Shown piece by piece: positions 16,526 through 26,471 of a DNA stretch of 26,471 bases. The translations under genes and the position numbers were made by a program. The stretch's first letter is position 1, and each line of letters starts with the position of its first letter. Origin of the DNA: Phycisphaeraceae bacterium (lineage in GTDB: Bacteria > Planctomycetota > Phycisphaerae > Phycisphaerales > Phycisphaeraceae); contig JADZCW010000211.1 in NCBI GenBank assembly GCA_020851395.1, forward strand, positions 1 to 26,471. The letters run 5' to 3'. The notes under the pieces were generated by a model. The model saw only the letters and a list, made by a program, of their open reading frames with translations, was not told the DNA's origin and did no database searches.

Positions 16526-17076
16526 CGGCCCTCCTCGTGTCGCACAACCTTGCCCGTCAGAGCAACCGCCTCGGCACGGCCGTCGTCCTGCACCTCCCCG
16601 CGCAGGGTCTCGACGGCGTGGGGCAAGATGTCCAGCAGGGCTTCGAGCGATTCGACCACCCCGCGCCGCGAGCCGGGCAGGTTGATGATCAAGGTGCGCC
16701 GGCGCACGCCGGCCTCGCCGCGCGACAGGTACGCGCGCGGCGTCTTCTCGTAGCAGCGACGCCGGACGAGTTCCATCAGCCCGTTGTGCCGACGTTCGAG
16801 CACCTCGAGCGTGGCCTCGGGCGTGACGTCGCGCGGGGCCAGGCCGGTGCCGCCGGTGGTCAGGATCAGGTCCGGCGCCGCCGGATCGTCCGCCCAGTCA
16901 CGCAACACTTTCGCGATCAGCGCCCGATCGTCCGGCAGGCAGGCGCGCCTCACGACCTCCGCGCCCAGGCGATGTTGAACCATCTCGGCCAGCGCCGGCC
17001 CCGAGGTGTCGATCGTCTGGCCGCGAGAGCAGCGGTCGCTGAGCGTCAGCACGGCCACACGAGGACAGGTAGTCAT
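16522..17076 (-). CDS. mog: Molybdopterin adenylyltransferase (Mog/MoaB type)
   Basis: This enzyme adenylates molybdopterin, activating it for metal insertion by MoeA. The 184-residue product has the MoCF-binding fold signatures: LSDRCSRGQTIDTSGP (12-27), ILTTGGTGLAPRDVTPEAT (71-89) and NLPGSRRGVVESL (132-144). The length fits Mog/MoaB proteins. The ATG at 17076 overlaps the moaC stop by four bases. The frame continues upstream through moaC without a stop, but that extension is an overlap artefact. Mog and MoaB share this fold and cannot be separated by eye; in bacteria with only one copy it does the adenylation step. The MoeA-type partner is a separate gene here, not fused as in gephyrin. 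Confidence 0.88.
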   Translation of the reverse strand: MTTCPRVAVLTLSDRCSRGQTIDTSGPALAEMVQHRLGAEVVRRACLPDDRALIAKVLRDWADDPAAPDLILTTGGTGLAPRDVTPEATLEVLERRHNGLMELVRRRCYEKTPRAYLSRGEAGVRRRTLIINLPGSRRGVVESLEALLDILPHAVETLRGEVQDDGRAEAVALTGKVVRHEEGR

Positions 17077-17561
17077 GTCCGCGCCCCTTCCGCCCGGTAC
17101 GTCCCGCCGCGGCCCCCGGACTTCTCGATCACCCGCACGCCCTCGATCACCATCCCTTTGTCCAGGGCCTTGCCCATGTCGATGATCGTCAGGGCGGCGA
17201 CGGTCACGGCCGTCAGGGCCTCCATCTCCACGCCCGTCTTCCAGCAGGCGCGGGCCTCGGCCCGGATCTCCACCCCCTCGTCCCGCACGCTCAGCGCGAC
17301 GCTCACGTCGTCCAGCGGCAGCGTGTGACAGAGAGGGATCAGCTCGTCCGTGCGCTTGGCGGCCTGGATGCCCGCCAGACGCGCGGTCTGGAGCAGGTCC
17401 CCCTTCCGCAGGCTGTTCTGGCGGATGCCCTGGATCAATTCCGGCCCGCAGCGCACGAAGCCCTCGGCCACGGCCCGCCGCCACGTCACCTGCTTGTCCC
17501 CCACGTCGACCATGCGGGCGGCTCCCTGATCGTCAAGATGAGTCAGTCCGGACGTGGTCAT
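17073..17561 (-). CDS. moaC: Cyclic pyranopterin monophosphate synthase MoaC
   Basis: MoaC converts the 3',8-cyclo-GTP made by MoaA into cyclic pyranopterin monophosphate (cPMP). The 162-residue product matches family length and shows the core motifs DELIPLCHTLPLDDV (72-86) and GVEMEALTAVTVAALTIIDM (110-129), then GKALDKGM (130-137), which holds the conserved Asp/Lys pair of the active site. The ATG at 17561 has GAGGAGG six bases upstream and begins 11 bases after the moeA stop. Its own stop overlaps the mog start. A longer in-frame reading to 17741 lies inside moeA and is not real. Confidence 0.95.
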   Translation of the reverse strand: MTTSGLTHLDDQGAARMVDVGDKQVTWRRAVAEGFVRCGPELIQGIRQNSLRKGDLLQTARLAGIQAAKRTDELIPLCHTLPLDDVSVALSVRDEGVEIRAEARACWKTGVEMEALTAVTVAALTIIDMGKALDKGMVIEGVRVIEKSGGRGGTYRAEGART

Positions 17562-17572
17562 GGGCAACCTCC

Positions 17573-18802
17573 TCACTCGCCAAGCGTCCATCGGTAGAAG
17601 GGGCGAGGCCCCTTCGCCGGCTCGCCGGGCGGCACCTCGACAAATCCATCGGCGCCGGCCGCGGTCACCCAGTCGCCGGATCCCATCCCCGGCGTCAGAC
17701 GAACCCGACCGGGCTCGATGATCCTCGCCGCGGCGAACCACGTCAGCCCCGCCGGGGCTCGGGTGACATCGGCCACCTCGACGATCTCAGGCAGGGGCTG
17801 TGCCCGAGATAGTCCCGCCCGTTTGCGCAGCGCCGCGACCGCGAGCCGACGGGCGGTGACCATGACCGACACGGGATTGCCCGGCAAGGCCAGGACGGGA
17901 CGTCCCGCCCCATCAACCGCCCCGAGCACGGGCTTGCCGGGCCGGATCGTCAGGCGATGGAAGACGATCCTCATCCCCAGATCGCTGAGCACCGACGGGA
18001 CGTGATCGTGGTCGCCGGCCGAGACGCCCCCGGTCACCAGCAGCGCGTCGCACTGATCGAGCAGCTCACGGATCGACCGCTCGATGGCCCGCGGATCATC
18101 GATCACACGGCGCGGCGCGAGCGGCGTCAGCCAGGCCGGCCCGGTTAGCAGCCCCAGCAGCGCGGGACCGTTCGCATCGCGAAGCTGCCACGGATCGGGT
18201 GACGCGTGCACGTCGAGCACTTCCCCTCCCGTGATCAGCACACCGACTCGGACGGGCATATGCACCCGCACCTCGGCGGCGCCGCAGGCGGCTATGGCCG
18301 CGAGCATCGGCGAGGTCAACACTCGTCCGGCCTCGGTCGCCACACGGCCCGCGGGACTGTTTTCCCCCTGCCGGCGGATGTGCTGACCGGCGCGGACCTC
18401 CAGCCCCGGAGACCATCGGATCGCTCCCGGCAGCTCCATCACCTGCTCGCGTGGGATGACCGCCTGGGCCTGGCCGGGAATCATGGCGCCGGTGAAGACA
18501 CGCACGGTCATGCCGGGCGGCATCGTCGGTGCGGGCTCCCCGGGCTGAACCTCGCCATGGACGGGCAATTGATCCTGCGACCGATCCGTCAGACGCACGG
18601 CGTAGCCGTCCATGGCGCTGACATCGCACGCTGGGCTGGGGCGATCCAGGTGGATCGACTCGGCCAGGACAAGCCCGGCGGCTTCGGCGCAGGTGATTGT
18701 GCGCGTCGGCATGGGTTGCACGAGATCGCACAGCGCCGTCAGAGCGGCGTCGGGGCGTGGCCACGATGTGATCGTGGGTCTTTCGGGCGCGGCACTGGTC
18801 AT
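17573..18802 (-). CDS. moeA: Molybdopterin molybdenumtransferase MoeA
   Basis: MoeA inserts molybdate into adenylated molybdopterin. The 409-residue product is close to the length of E. coli MoeA. Visible motifs: DVSAMDGYAV (60-69), TGAMIPGQAQAVI (104-116), RRQGEN (143-148), the MoCF-binding signature TGGVSAGDHDHV (257-268), RPGKPVLGA (287-295) and LPGNPVSVMV (306-315). The ATG at 18802 follows GGAGGTGA and overlaps the moaE stop by four bases. Nothing is missing from the usual domain order (linker, MoCF-binding domain, C-terminal beta domain). It works with the Mog-type protein two genes downstream. Confidence 0.95.
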   Translation of the reverse strand: MTSAAPERPTITSWPRPDAALTALCDLVQPMPTRTITCAEAAGLVLAESIHLDRPSPACDVSAMDGYAVRLTDRSQDQLPVHGEVQPGEPAPTMPPGMTVRVFTGAMIPGQAQAVIPREQVMELPGAIRWSPGLEVRAGQHIRRQGENSPAGRVATEAGRVLTSPMLAAIAACGAAEVRVHMPVRVGVLITGGEVLDVHASPDPWQLRDANGPALLGLLTGPAWLTPLAPRRVIDDPRAIERSIRELLDQCDALLVTGGVSAGDHDHVPSVLSDLGMRIVFHRLTIRPGKPVLGAVDGAGRPVLALPGNPVSVMVTARRLAVAALRKRAGLSRAQPLPEIVEVADVTRAPAGLTWFAAARIIEPGRVRLTPGMGSGDWVTAAGADGFVEVPPGEPAKGPRPFYRWTLGE

Positions 18803-19197
18803 GGGGTCACCTCCGTCGTTCCGGCCCAGACCGCATGCTTCCAGATCGGCGCTTCCTGTTTCATGCGGTCGATGAACCAGGCCGTCGCCTCGAGCGCCGC
18901 GGCCCGGTGAGACGACGTCACGCGAAGTCGAAACGAGCACGCGCCGGCGGGCACACGCCCACGGCTGTGCTCGACCTCCACGACCAGCAGGCCGAACCGA
19001 CTGACCGCCTGCCCGGCAAGCTGCTCGAGTGTGTGCTGGGCCATCGGCTCGTAGACCTCATAGTCCAGAGCCTCGACGGGCCGCCCGTCTTCCGTGGGCC
19101 TGACCACGCCCTCGAAGCAGATCACCGCCCCGCCGCCGTAGGCGCCAGGCGACGACGCGGCCAGGGGACCGTCGAGGATGGAAACTTGTGCGCTCAT
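18799..19197 (-). CDS. moaE: Molybdopterin synthase catalytic subunit MoaE
   Basis: MoaE is the large subunit of molybdopterin synthase and adds two sulfurs, carried by MoaD, to cPMP. The 132-residue product is somewhat shorter than E. coli MoaE but keeps the key motifs: FEGVVRP (28-34), LDYEVYEPMA (44-53), HSRGRVPAG (77-85), SSHRAAALEA (95-104) and KQEAPIWKHAVW (113-124), whose two lysines correspond to the active-site lysines of the family. Start and stop overlap moaD and moeA by four bases each, so MoaD and MoaE should be made together. Confidence 0.94.
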   Translation of the reverse strand: MSAQVSILDGPLAASSPGAYGGGAVICFEGVVRPTEDGRPVEALDYEVYEPMAQHTLEQLAGQAVSRFGLLVVEVEHSRGRVPAGACSFRLRVTSSHRAAALEATAWFIDRMKQEAPIWKHAVWAGTTEVTP

Positions 19198-19445
19198 CCG
19201 CCGCTGACCATGGCAATGACTGCTAATTCGTCTGATTCGGTGACGAGATCCTCGGGGCCTGCGTACTGACCATTGACCGCCAGCCGCGCGCCGGTGAGCA
19301 GCGGCCGCAACATCGGATTCCCTTCAGCCAGACGGTGCATCACCTCCACCGCGCATGCTCTCTCGGCGACGGGCCATTCCACATCCAGCACACGACATGA
19401 CGCGGTTCGGGCCAGGGGGCCGAAGAGTTGGACTTTCAGGATCAT
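19194..19445 (-). CDS. moaD: Molybdopterin synthase sulfur-carrier subunit MoaD
   Basis: MoaD is a small ubiquitin-like sulfur carrier whose C-terminal Gly-Gly is thiocarboxylated. The 83-residue product starts ILKVQLFGPLA, as in the family, and ends SGG. Its length is typical. It overlaps the upstream CMD-like gene and downstream moaE by four bases each. No MoeB-type adenylating enzyme or sulfurtransferase is seen in this window, so activation of MoaD must rely on a gene elsewhere. Confidence 0.93.
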   Translation of the reverse strand: MILKVQLFGPLARTASCRVLDVEWPVAERACAVEVMHRLAEGNPMLRPLLTGARLAVNGQYAGPEDLVTESDELAVIAMVSGG

Positions 19446-19810
19446 CGCGCCGCCTCGCTCTCCACGCGGTCACGATCGAACTGCTGATGGGCCCAGGTCC
19501 AGGCGGCGACGGTTCGGGGCAGTCCGCAGGTGTTCATCCCCAGCAGGATCGCCTGCTCGATCTCGGCGATGTCGGCGCCCGCTCTCGTCGCCCGGCGGAC
19601 GTGCGACCGCAGCGCCGACTCGAGCCCCGCGCCCAAGCAGACGCCGATCTTGACCAGTTCGAGTGTCTTGCGGTCCAGCGGCCCGGCGGCCTCGACGGCG
19701 TGCGCCACCGACTCGTGCGCCTGGCCCAGGAGCGGGTACCTCTCGATAAAGGCTTTGAACGGGCCCGGCAATCGGCCCGACGATTCGGCTGACGTATCTA
19801 CGCGGGGCAT
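19442..19810 (-). CDS. Carboxymuconolactone decarboxylase (CMD/AhpD-fold) family protein
   Basis: The 122-residue product has the single CMD helical core: RKTLELVKIGVCLGAGLES (48-66), ALRSHVRRATRAGAD (67-80) and IAEIEQAILLGMNTCG (81-96). In AhpD and many relatives this core has a Cys-x-x-Cys pair just before the His of the helix. Here the matching positions appear to be Leu and Ala, so the protein lacks that redox pair; His70 is kept. The ATG at 19810 has GGAGG six bases upstream and begins two bases after the moaA stop; its stop overlaps moaD. Function is unknown. Its place between moaA and moaD suggests a role in cofactor synthesis or enzyme maturation, by context only. Confidence 0.82.
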   Translation of the reverse strand: MPRVDTSAESSGRLPGPFKAFIERYPLLGQAHESVAHAVEAAGPLDRKTLELVKIGVCLGAGLESALRSHVRRATRAGADIAEIEQAILLGMNTCGLPRTVAAWTWAHQQFDRDRVESEAAR

Positions 19811-19812
19811 GG

Positions 19813-20868
19813 TCAACCTCCAAGCTGGACCATCGCAACATGGCCCTGGGCGGGGTGTTCGGGACGCTTGTTCGACAGGCCCGTCTCGATCAGCCGGTCG
19901 ATCGCCTCGGCGTCAAAGCGCGGGCGCAACGCCGGCAGCAGGCTCGGCCCGGGCCGGTCCATCAGGCATGGGTAGAGCGTGGCGTCCGACGCGATGCGGA
20001 TGCGGTTGCACGCGGCGCAGAAGTTGCAGCTCATGGGGGTGATGAAGCCCAGCGTCGTCGTCGAGCCGTCCTCGAACGTCACACGGTAGCGGCGAGCGGC
20101 GTCGTGGCCCTGGTCGATCGGCTCCCAGTCCCGGACGATCGGCCCGAGCGATCGCCGCATCTCCGCCTCGGGCACGTAACGATCAGCCCATTCGGCCGCC
20201 AGCGGGCCCATGGGCATGAGCTCGATGAATCGGATGTCCCAGCCGCGACGTGCGGACCAGCGAGCCAGGTCGGCCAGGTCGCCGTCGTTCCGACCACGAA
20301 CAACCACGGTGTTGATCCGGATCGGATGCAGCCCGGCACTCTCGGCGGCCTCCAGCCCGGCGAGCATGTTGGTCAGGCCATCCACGCCGGTCATCTTCTC
20401 GAACCGATCGCGGTCCAGCGTGTCCAGCGAGACGTTGACCCGCCGCAGCCCCGCGCGGGCATACTCGGCCGCGTGGCCAGCCAGCGTCAGGCCATGAGTC
20501 GTCATGGCCAGGTCCTCGATCCCGGGCACGGCAGCGATGCGTTCGATGATCGCCGTCAGATCGGGTCGGCTGGTCGGGTCGCCGCCTGTCAGACGAACTT
20601 TTCGCAGCCCGTGATGCGCCGTCAGGTGCTCGACCAGTTGGCCGATCTCATGCACGCTGAGCAGCGGACGATCCATCGCGACGCCGTGCCGACGCGGCCG
20701 GCAGTAGACGCATCGCATCGCGCAGGCCTCGGTCAGCGAGAGCCGCAGGTAGGTGACGCGACGCCGACAGCGATCCAGCAACGGGGTCTGATGCGTTCCG
20801 TTCACGCGGGCAGGCCATGCCGTCTGGTGCGGCGTCTCTGGGTCGAGGATGGATGTCTGTCGCGGCAT
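19813..20868 (-). CDS. moaA: GTP 3',8-cyclase MoaA (radical SAM)
   Basis: MoaA catalyses the first committed step of molybdenum cofactor synthesis, rearranging GTP to 3',8-cyclo-GTP. The 351-residue product has both iron-sulfur sites of the family: the radical-SAM site C49-x3-C53-x2-C56 and the C-terminal site C284-x2-C287-x13-C301, followed by the usual C-terminal Gly-Gly. The SAM-contacting motif reads RLTGGDPTSR (92-101) where the family usually has GGEP, a conservative Glu to Asp change. An N-terminal lead of about 35 residues precedes the conserved core. The ATG at 20868 has only a weak ribosome site and lies 11 bases after the stop of the cytochrome gene, so translational coupling is likely. 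Confidence 0.95.
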   Translation of the reverse strand: MPRQTSILDPETPHQTAWPARVNGTHQTPLLDRCRRRVTYLRLSLTEACAMRCVYCRPRRHGVAMDRPLLSVHEIGQLVEHLTAHHGLRKVRLTGGDPTSRPDLTAIIERIAAVPGIEDLAMTTHGLTLAGHAAEYARAGLRRVNVSLDTLDRDRFEKMTGVDGLTNMLAGLEAAESAGLHPIRINTVVVRGRNDGDLADLARWSARRGWDIRFIELMPMGPLAAEWADRYVPEAEMRRSLGPIVRDWEPIDQGHDAARRYRVTFEDGSTTTLGFITPMSCNFCAACNRIRIASDATLYPCLMDRPGPSLLPALRPRFDAEAIDRLIETGLSNKRPEHPAQGHVAMVQLGG

Positions 20869-20879
20869 GGCGGACGCCG

Positions 20880-22028
20880 TTACACGAGGTAGAGCAGCGG
20901 GAAGATCATCGCCCAGGTCAGGACAAGCCCCAGCCAATAGAGCCGGGTGAATCGGGCCAGGCCCTGCGCTCGAGTGTCCGTGGGGTTTAGGTACGCGTGC
21001 CCCATCGCCGCGGCCATGAGGCCGATGCCGACCAGCACCAGCAGGCCGTGCGTGCCGCTGAGCACCGCGGCCATGGGGGCCATCGCTCGCTCGGACACGG
21101 ACGGCTGGAGCTGGCGCACCTGGGCCGGCAAGGGCTCAGTGGGCGGACGCGGGGCGAACGCTGGTGACAGCCCCGCAGGACCCGCCGGCGGCGGCGGGAG
21201 CACCCAGCGAGGCACGTCGGCCGCGGCGGGCGGCTCCTCCACCTTGCCCGCATCCGTTTTGTCAGCATTGGTCTCGCCCGGGTCGGAGTCCAGATGCAGG
21301 AAGGCGACGATGTCGGCGATATCGGCATCACTTAGGAACGGATTTCCCCCCCTGGCGGGCATCATCTTGCCCGTCCTCGAGGCGGGGTCATTGGGCTGCC
21401 GCCCCAGAGTGATCACGGCGGCGAGCTGGCTGGCGCTGGATTGACGCACGAAATCGCTGGGCATGAGCGCCGGCGCCACGCCGGCGACGCCTTGGCCCTT
21501 GCTCCCGTGGCACGAGGCGCACGTACGGGCAAAGACGCCCGCCCCCGCCCCCGGATCAGTCGCTGGGGCCGTTCGAGCCCGCGCCGGCGTCGACGCGAGG
21601 GTGGGGGTTGTCGGCGCGGTAGGCACGTTGAACATGCGCGGCCCGCCCCAGCGTGCCCACTCGACGCCTCGCAGCCCGATCACCACCAGGCCGGCGAGGA
21701 CCGTCGTGGCGCACAGCAGCATGGCGGCGTCCCCCCCGCCGCGTCGCATCCGCGAGGGCACGGCCCAGGCCACGAAACAGCACAGCAGCAGCATCGCCCC
21801 CTGTGCAGCGCCCCAGCCCCAGGCGAAGAAAGCCAAGTCCCCTCGTCGCACCTGAGGGTGGGTCTCGCGAAACGCTGGATAGGTCCACAGCAGACTACAG
21901 AACGCCAGCCACGTCAGGGACAGGATCAGGCCCAGCAGCGGGCGGGCCCACCAATGGGTTGGCCTGCACGGCGTAGCGACCGTGGGGGGGGGAGTGTCCT
22001 GCGGGGCGGTGAGGGAGGTGACAGTCAT
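20880..22028 (-). CDS. Cytochrome c oxidase subunit III-like protein with inserted cytochrome c domain
   Basis: The 382-residue product has three N-terminal membrane segments (about 27-50, 65-90, 100-120), a large polar region, then two more (about 319-345, 361-381). Segment 3 ends GLRGVEW (118-124), like the helix III end of heme-copper oxidase subunit III with its conserved Glu. Segment 4 has SGTHGLLVLVGI, like the family's TGxHGLHV, and segment 5 ends FPLLYL, as in subunit III. Between segments 3 and 4 lies a class I cytochrome c: CASCH at 170-174 and GKMMP at 221-225 as a possible Met ligand, flanked by Ala/Pro-rich linkers. It is the first gene of the cofactor operon, so it may shuttle electrons for the nearby exported molybdoenzyme. 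No other oxidase subunit is present. Confidence 0.8.
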   Translation of the reverse strand: MTVTSLTAPQDTPPPTVATPCRPTHWWARPLLGLILSLTWLAFCSLLWTYPAFRETHPQVRRGDLAFFAWGWGAAQGAMLLLCCFVAWAVPSRMRRGGGDAAMLLCATTVLAGLVVIGLRGVEWARWGGPRMFNVPTAPTTPTLASTPARARTAPATDPGAGAGVFARTCASCHGSKGQGVAGVAPALMPSDFVRQSSASQLAAVITLGRQPNDPASRTGKMMPARGGNPFLSDADIADIVAFLHLDSDPGETNADKTDAGKVEEPPAAADVPRWVLPPPPAGPAGLSPAFAPRPPTEPLPAQVRQLQPSVSERAMAPMAAVLSGTHGLLVLVGIGLMAAAMGHAYLNPTDTRAQGLARFTRLYWLGLVLTWAMIFPLLYLV

Positions 22029-22054
22029 GGTGGGCCCACCGTCGAACCAATGAT

Positions 22055-22083
22055 ATTTTGATGTTTATTTCCGTGATTGTCAA
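22055..22083 (-). promoter_or_regulatory. Candidate promoter of the cytochrome/cofactor operon
   Basis: On the minus strand a perfect TTGACA (22083-22078) is followed after 17 bases by CAAAAT (22060-22055). Transcription would begin about 20 bases before the ATG at 22028. The surrounding AT-rich island (about 22048-22083) stands out from the GC-rich background and could hold a regulator site overlapping the promoter. Confidence 0.5.
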
Positions 22084-22134
22084 GCCCGATCCGCCCGCCG
22101 AGGGCCAGCCTGGGCGTGCCGAGAGGCCGGGCAT

Positions 22135-22587
22135 TCATCCCCGAGCGGGCCGACTCTTTCGCGGGGCCTGCTCCGGTCGCAGTTGATGGGCAAAGGCGTC
22201 AAACGTCGTGGCGCGGAGGTAGGACTCCACAGCCTGCTGGAGCGCGGCCAGCGAGTCGTGCATCGGGCAGGGCTCCTGGTTGCCGCACCAGTTCGGCCCG
22301 TAGGGACACGCCAGCGGGGCGTCGCGATCAAAAAGGCGGACCACGTCCCAGAGGGTGATGTCGCCCGGACGCTTCGAGAGCCTGTATCCGCCGCCAGGGC
22401 CTGGCGATCCGACCACCAGGTGTTCGCGAGCCAGGACCGAGAGCACCTTGGCCGTCGCCGACTTGCGCAGGCTGCGGGCCTCGGCGATGTCCGTGGCCGA
22501 GAGCCACACGTCGGCCTGGGGGTAGACCTCGGCCAGACGGCTGATGGCCCCGATGGCGTGCTGGGTGGTCTTGCTTTGCGGGAGCAT
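22135..22587 (-). CDS. Rrf2-family transcriptional regulator with cysteine cluster
   Basis: The 150-residue product is an Rrf2-type winged-helix protein: AIGAISRLAEVYP (11-23), the recognition region SATDIAEARSLRKSATAKVLSVL in two parts (30-40 and 41-52), and the wing GSPGPGGGYRLSKRPGDITLWDV, also in two parts (60-71 and 72-82). It has Cys94-x6-Cys101-x5-Cys107, near the spacing that binds an Fe-S cluster in IscR, NsrR and RirA. Such regulators sense Fe-S status, nitric oxide or redox state. The ATG at 22587 has GAGGGA upstream. It sits between the plus-strand oxidoreductase genes and the cofactor operon, 106 bases before the latter, so control of either or both is a reasonable inference. Confidence 0.88.
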   Translation of the reverse strand: MLPQSKTTQHAIGAISRLAEVYPQADVWLSATDIAEARSLRKSATAKVLSVLAREHLVVGSPGPGGGYRLSKRPGDITLWDVVRLFDRDAPLACPYGPNWCGNQEPCPMHDSLAALQQAVESYLRATTFDAFAHQLRPEQAPRKSRPARG

Positions 22588-22680
22588 GCTGGTGGGTCCC
22601 TCTGAGACAGCCGCTTACGGGGCAGAGGCCTTGCGTGCGCCGTCCACGACCCGCGGCGAGGCCGGCTCCAGGCCGGGCCC

Positions 22681-22709
22681 TTGACGTCTCTGGTCCTCTA
22701 TATTACATT
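22681..22709 (+). promoter_or_regulatory. Candidate promoter of the NxrA/NarG-type operon
   Basis: TTGACG (22681-22686) is followed by a 17-base spacer and TACATT (22704-22709). It lies in an AT-rich island (about 22696-22736), divergent from the Rrf2 gene. The leader to the ATG at 22777 would be about 60 bases. No clear inverted repeat was found, so any regulator site is undefined. Confidence 0.45.
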
Positions 22710-22776
22710 GCCAAATAACGAAATCATAGTCCGTGTTTCCTTGATTCGCCCCCAGGCCGGAAAGGCTGGCACCACC

Positions 22777-26316
<3,540 letters not shown>

Positions 26317-26345
26317 CCGCCCATTCGTGAACGCGAGAACTCACC

Positions 26346-26471
26346 ATGCCCCAGCACGACAACTGGCACATCGGCCGGCCCATGGAGTACCCCTACGAGG
26401 CCACTCCGCTCAAGCGGCAGGTCGCCTACATCTTCGACACCAACAAGTGCATCGAGTGCCAGACCTGCACC
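26346..26471 (+). CDS. nxrB: NxrB/NarH-type iron-sulfur beta subunit, 5' end only
   Basis: Only the first 42 codons are present; the gene runs off the right edge. The reading begins MPQHDNWHIGRPMEYPYE and continues to KCIECQTC, the first Cys-x2-Cys-x2-Cys of a ferredoxin-like four-cluster subunit. This opening (NW--GR-M-YPYE) resembles NxrB of nitrite oxidisers. There is no signal peptide, as expected if it is carried out with the Tat-exported alpha subunit. It starts 29 bases after the alpha-subunit stop, so the two form an operon. Subunits C (heme b or c) and the NarJ-type chaperone, if present, lie beyond the window. Confidence 0.85.
   Translation, partial: MPQHDNWHIGRPMEYPYEATPLKRQVAYIFDTNKCIECQTCT

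Noticed and set aside
16522..17484. Longer version of the mog-type protein (320 residues)
   Set aside because: The extra N-terminal part overlaps moaC in another frame and is Arg/Gly-rich; the ATG at 17076 starts exactly at the conserved fold and forms an ATGA overlap.
20869..20937. Earlier start for MoaA inside the cytochrome gene
   Set aside because: It would add residues that overlap the cytochrome C-terminus in another frame and have no MoaA similarity; the ATG at 20868 is simpler.

Overview
This is a GC-rich bacterial window with two very different halves. The organism is probably a planctomycete outside the anammox group, perhaps Phycisphaerae-like. The evidence is a giant secreted protein with the planctomycete-type LEPR-xLL N-terminal motif, a PEP-CTERM protein beside it, and Shine-Dalgarno-led genes of high GC. 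Lineage is inferred from these traits, not from a marker gene.

Left half (1-14645): one minus-strand frame stays open from a GTG start at 13796 to the left edge, giving at least 4,598 residues with the C-terminus outside the window. From N- to C-terminus it has a LEPR-xLL motif, an Ig-like module with an Asp-rich loop, six glycine-rich repeats with a nearly exact 798-bp (266-aa) period, more Ig-like modules, fifteen CARDB-type domains, a PPC-like segment, an IPT/TIG-like segment and a tail of unknown fold. Upstream and divergent is a small secreted PEP-CTERM protein with a cohesin-like body. About 500 bp with no convincing gene follow (14646-15153), holding two hairpins.

Right half (15154-26471): this is a molybdoenzyme locus. 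On the plus strand at the right edge lie a Tat-exported NxrA/NarG-type molybdopterin subunit and the first 42 codons of its NxrB/NarH-type iron-sulfur subunit. On the minus strand are an Rrf2 regulator with three cysteines and then a ten-gene tightly packed run: a cytochrome c oxidase subunit III-like membrane protein with an inserted cytochrome c domain, moaA, a CMD/AhpD-fold protein lacking the usual cysteines, moaD, moaE, moeA, moaC, mog/moaB-type, a TSUP permease and mobA. Many junctions are 4-bp ATGA overlaps.

The genes fit one working model. MoaA and MoaC make cPMP, MoaDE makes molybdopterin, Mog and MoeA insert molybdenum, and MobA makes the guanylated (bis-MGD) form that NxrA/NarG enzymes use. 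The COX3-cytochrome c chimera could carry electrons to or from the exported enzyme, and the Rrf2 protein could link expression to redox or nitrogen-oxide state. The only standard step not seen is a MoeB-type activator of MoaD. Whether the enzyme oxidises nitrite or reduces nitrate cannot be decided from this sequence.
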